A model generated the notes under the pieces. It was given only the letters and a program-made list of their open reading frames with translations. It had not been told where the DNA came from and did no database searches. Source: Chloracidobacterium sp. UBA7659 (GTDB lineage: Bacteria > Acidobacteriota > Blastocatellia > Pyrinomonadales > Pyrinomonadaceae). Taken from it: DNA of 6,367 bases. The stretch's first letter is position 1. The number at the start of each line of letters is the position of its first letter. Of this stretch, positions 4,886 to 6,367 are shown piece after piece. Location of the stretch: assembly GCA_002483395.1 (NCBI GenBank), contig DLHV01000023.1:51014-57380 (forward strand), in the 5' to 3' direction. The position numbers and the translations under genes are program-made.

Positions 4886-6367
4886 CGGGCACCTCCGATC
4901 AGATCCCCTTCGGTCAAGGCAGCTTCCTTTTTGCCTTCGGGTGAGACGAGGGCGACGACGACATGATTCTTGCCGTGAACATACGTCTTTATGTAGCGGT
5001 TAATGTCGTCGCGAGTGACGGCCCGCAGCTTTGCGTGATAGCCGCGGAAATAGTCAATTCCGGTTGACGACCACCAAAACCCAAGCGTGTGTCCGTATTC
5101 GCTCATCTTTTCACGTTCGAAAAGATCGTTTGTTTCCAAGATCGTTTTGGCGTTCTCAAGCTCGGCATCGGAGAAATAATCGGGGCTTGTAAATTGAGCG
5201 ATCTCGGCGTAGGCAACTTTGAGCGCGGCCTTTGCCTTGTCCGGGCGCGTGCTCATTATAAGATTTATCGGCCCGACATTTCGCTGTGTGTAATATCCGA
5301 AGCCCACCGACGCAGCCAATCCGGAATCGATCAGATTTCGCTGAAACCGCGAATCGGGTTGCGAGATAATGTAGGAAAAAACATCGGCAGCATAGGTCGC
5401 CGCATCATCCTTTCCGATCGAAGGGCCGTGCCAGCCGATCTCGACAAACAAGTTTTGGCTGCCTGCCTTGTCACTCTCGGCCTCAACATTTTTTTCGATT
5501 ATCACCGCCTCGCTCTTCGGCAGCGGCGGATGCTCAACCAGCGGAAATTCCTTGAACGGATCGACGGGCCTGCGCTCCCAGTTTCCCATGATCTGCTCGG
5601 CAAGCCGGAAAACTTCTTCGGGTTTTGCATCGCCGGTAACGACAAGGGCCGAGTTATTCGGAACGTAATATCGCCCTTGTATGGTGCGCATCTTTTCGAG
5701 CGTTGCCGTCGCGACCGATTCGCGCGTACCCTGCGGGTCTTTTCGCGTCGGGTACTTGTAAAAGAGCTTTTGCCTTACAGCTAGATCGAGATAACCAAAT
5801 GGATTGGACTCGCGGCGGTCGATCTCGCCGATCACGACTTGCTTTTCCTGTTCGAACGCCGTCTCATCAAACGCCGGAAACCGCACCGAATCGTTTATAT
5901 AGCGGATCGCCGTCGCCAGGTACGGGCTTGTCGTCGTGAAATAATAATTGACTATTTCCTCGTGCGTCGTGCCGTTAAAGATGCTCACCTTATTCACATC
6001 CTTCAAATACGACACGTCGCCGATCTTAGGCTTTAGAGCGAGAGCCGATGTACACAACGGCGGTACCGAAAAGCGGCTTTGCTGGCCGGCGGCCTCGCAA
6101 TCTCGAAGGGCTATCGCTAGATTCGGCTTAAAAAACATATGCTCGTAGAGGTGCGACAGGCCGTGAAATTCCGGTGGTTCGGTAAACGAGCCGTTGCGGA
6201 CGGCAAGTTCGACCGTAACCAGCGGCACGAAAGCATCCTGCAATACGATCACTTCGAGGCCGTTCGGTAGGGTCTTATTTACAAATGGAACCGCATATTG
6301 TGGCCGTTTATCACCCGATTTTGCGGCAGCAGCCGTACTTTTTGTGGCGGCCGGGTTTTTCGGAGGG
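4882..6367 (-). CDS. M16B zinc metallopeptidase, catalytic subunit (5' end outside window)
   Basis: The frame is open to the right edge. The apparent start at 6252 is a GTG inside the conserved N-terminal strand 'LPNGLEVIVLQDAFVPLVTVEL', and an Ala/Lys/Pro-rich stretch (PPKNPAATKSTAAAAKSGDK) precedes it, so the true start and any signal peptide lie beyond the window. At least 494 residues are visible. Zinc motif HxxEH is present as HLYEH (residues 34-38 counted from the GTG at 6252), and Glu143 in 'VVIGEIDRRESNP' is the likely third zinc ligand. Glu37 to Glu143 is 106 residues, against about 76-78 in pitrilysin and mitochondrial processing peptidase as I recall them, so an insertion of about 30 residues is likely at residues 52-81. 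'YYVPNNSALVVTGDAKPEEVF' is a typical M16 segment. The C-terminal half has 'NLIDSGLAASVGFGYY', where the usual Arg and Tyr of the substrate-binding pair appear absent. It forms an operon with the downstream non-catalytic M16 gene (ATGA overlap), and the two probably form one extracytoplasmic peptidase. Confidence 0.92.
   Translation of the reverse strand, partial: PPKNPAATKSTAAAAKSGDKRPQYAVPFVNKTLPNGLEVIVLQDAFVPLVTVELAVRNGSFTEPPEFHGLSHLYEHMFFKPNLAIALRDCEAAGQQSRFSVPPLCTSALALKPKIGDVSYLKDVNKVSIFNGTTHEEIVNYYFTTTSPYLATAIRYINDSVRFPAFDETAFEQEKQVVIGEIDRRESNPFGYLDLAVRQKLFYKYPTRKDPQGTRESVATATLEKMRTIQGRYYVPNNSALVVTGDAKPEEVFRLAEQIMGNWERRPVDPFKEFPLVEHPPLPKSEAVIIEKNVEAESDKAGSQNLFVEIGWHGPSIGKDDAATYAADVFSYIISQPDSRFQRNLIDSGLAASVGFGYYTQRNVGPINLIMSTRPDKAKAALKVAYAEIAQFTSPDYFSDAELENAKTILETNDLFEREKMSEYGHTLGFWWSSTGIDYFRGYHAKLRAVTRDDINRYIKTYVHGKNHVVVALVSPEGKKEAALTEGDLIGGAR
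4891..4896 (-). promoter_or_regulatory. Shine-Dalgarno of the second M16 gene, inside the end of the first
   Basis: GGAGGT on the minus strand lies 5 nt before the ATG at 4885. It also encodes the Gly-Gly of the C-terminal LIGGAR of the upstream protein. With the ATGA overlap this implies translational coupling. Confidence 0.75.

Noticed and set aside
5089..5784. 231-aa plus-strand open frame opposite the catalytic M16 gene
   Set aside because: It is antisense to strongly conserved M16 coding sequence, has no recognisable motif and no Shine-Dalgarno-supported start. It is a shadow.

Overview
The window looks like bacterial chromosome, probably Acidobacteriota (Blastocatellia/Pyrinomonadaceae-like). 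This is inferred from protein style only: a large secreted FecR-type protein rich in Tyr/Trp/Gly (DUF6600-like), paired M16B peptidases, a secreted SnoaL-like protein, and moderate G+C (roughly 50-55% by eye). I see no mobile elements, CRISPR, tRNA or rRNA. The coding density and gene orientations are those of an ordinary chromosome.

Layout from left to right. (1) The 3' end of a plus-strand gene (1-563) encodes an acidic, probably disordered stretch followed by a conserved helical C-terminal domain of unknown function. (2) A GC hairpin with runs of A and T on its two sides (581-620) lies between this gene and a convergent minus-strand gene. (3) The minus-strand gene (647-1165) encodes a small exported SnoaL/DUF4440-like (NTF2-fold) protein. 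(4) A 325-bp divergent intergenic region (1166-1490) holds a minus-strand promoter candidate overlapped by a dyad, a repeated CACGATTT element 30 bp apart, a perfect 8+8 bp palindrome, a weak plus-strand promoter candidate and a strong Shine-Dalgarno. (5) The plus-strand gene 1491-3506 encodes a 671-aa exported FecR/DUF6600-like protein with a Gly-rich linker and a TRSEP-repeat tail. (6) A strong hairpin terminator (3526-3549) separates it from a convergent minus-strand pair. (7) Two M16B peptidase genes (3548-4885 and 4882 to beyond the right edge) overlap by four bases (ATGA).

The clearest functional unit is the M16 pair. The upstream protein carries the zinc motif HxxEH but no evident Arg/Tyr substrate-binding pair. 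The downstream exported protein has lost HxxEH but keeps an Arg/Tyr pair at canonical spacing. This is the division of labour known from heterodimeric M16B peptidases, so the two probably form one extracytoplasmic zinc peptidase. The upstream subunit also seems to carry an extra segment of about 30 residues between its zinc motif and the third zinc ligand. The FecR-like protein and the SnoaL-like protein share a divergent control region and may be co-regulated, but nothing in the sequence links either to the peptidases.

I do not see a clear-cut new multi-gene system. The points most worth a second look are the split M16 pair with its insertion, the multi-domain FecR protein, and the palindromes in the divergent control region.
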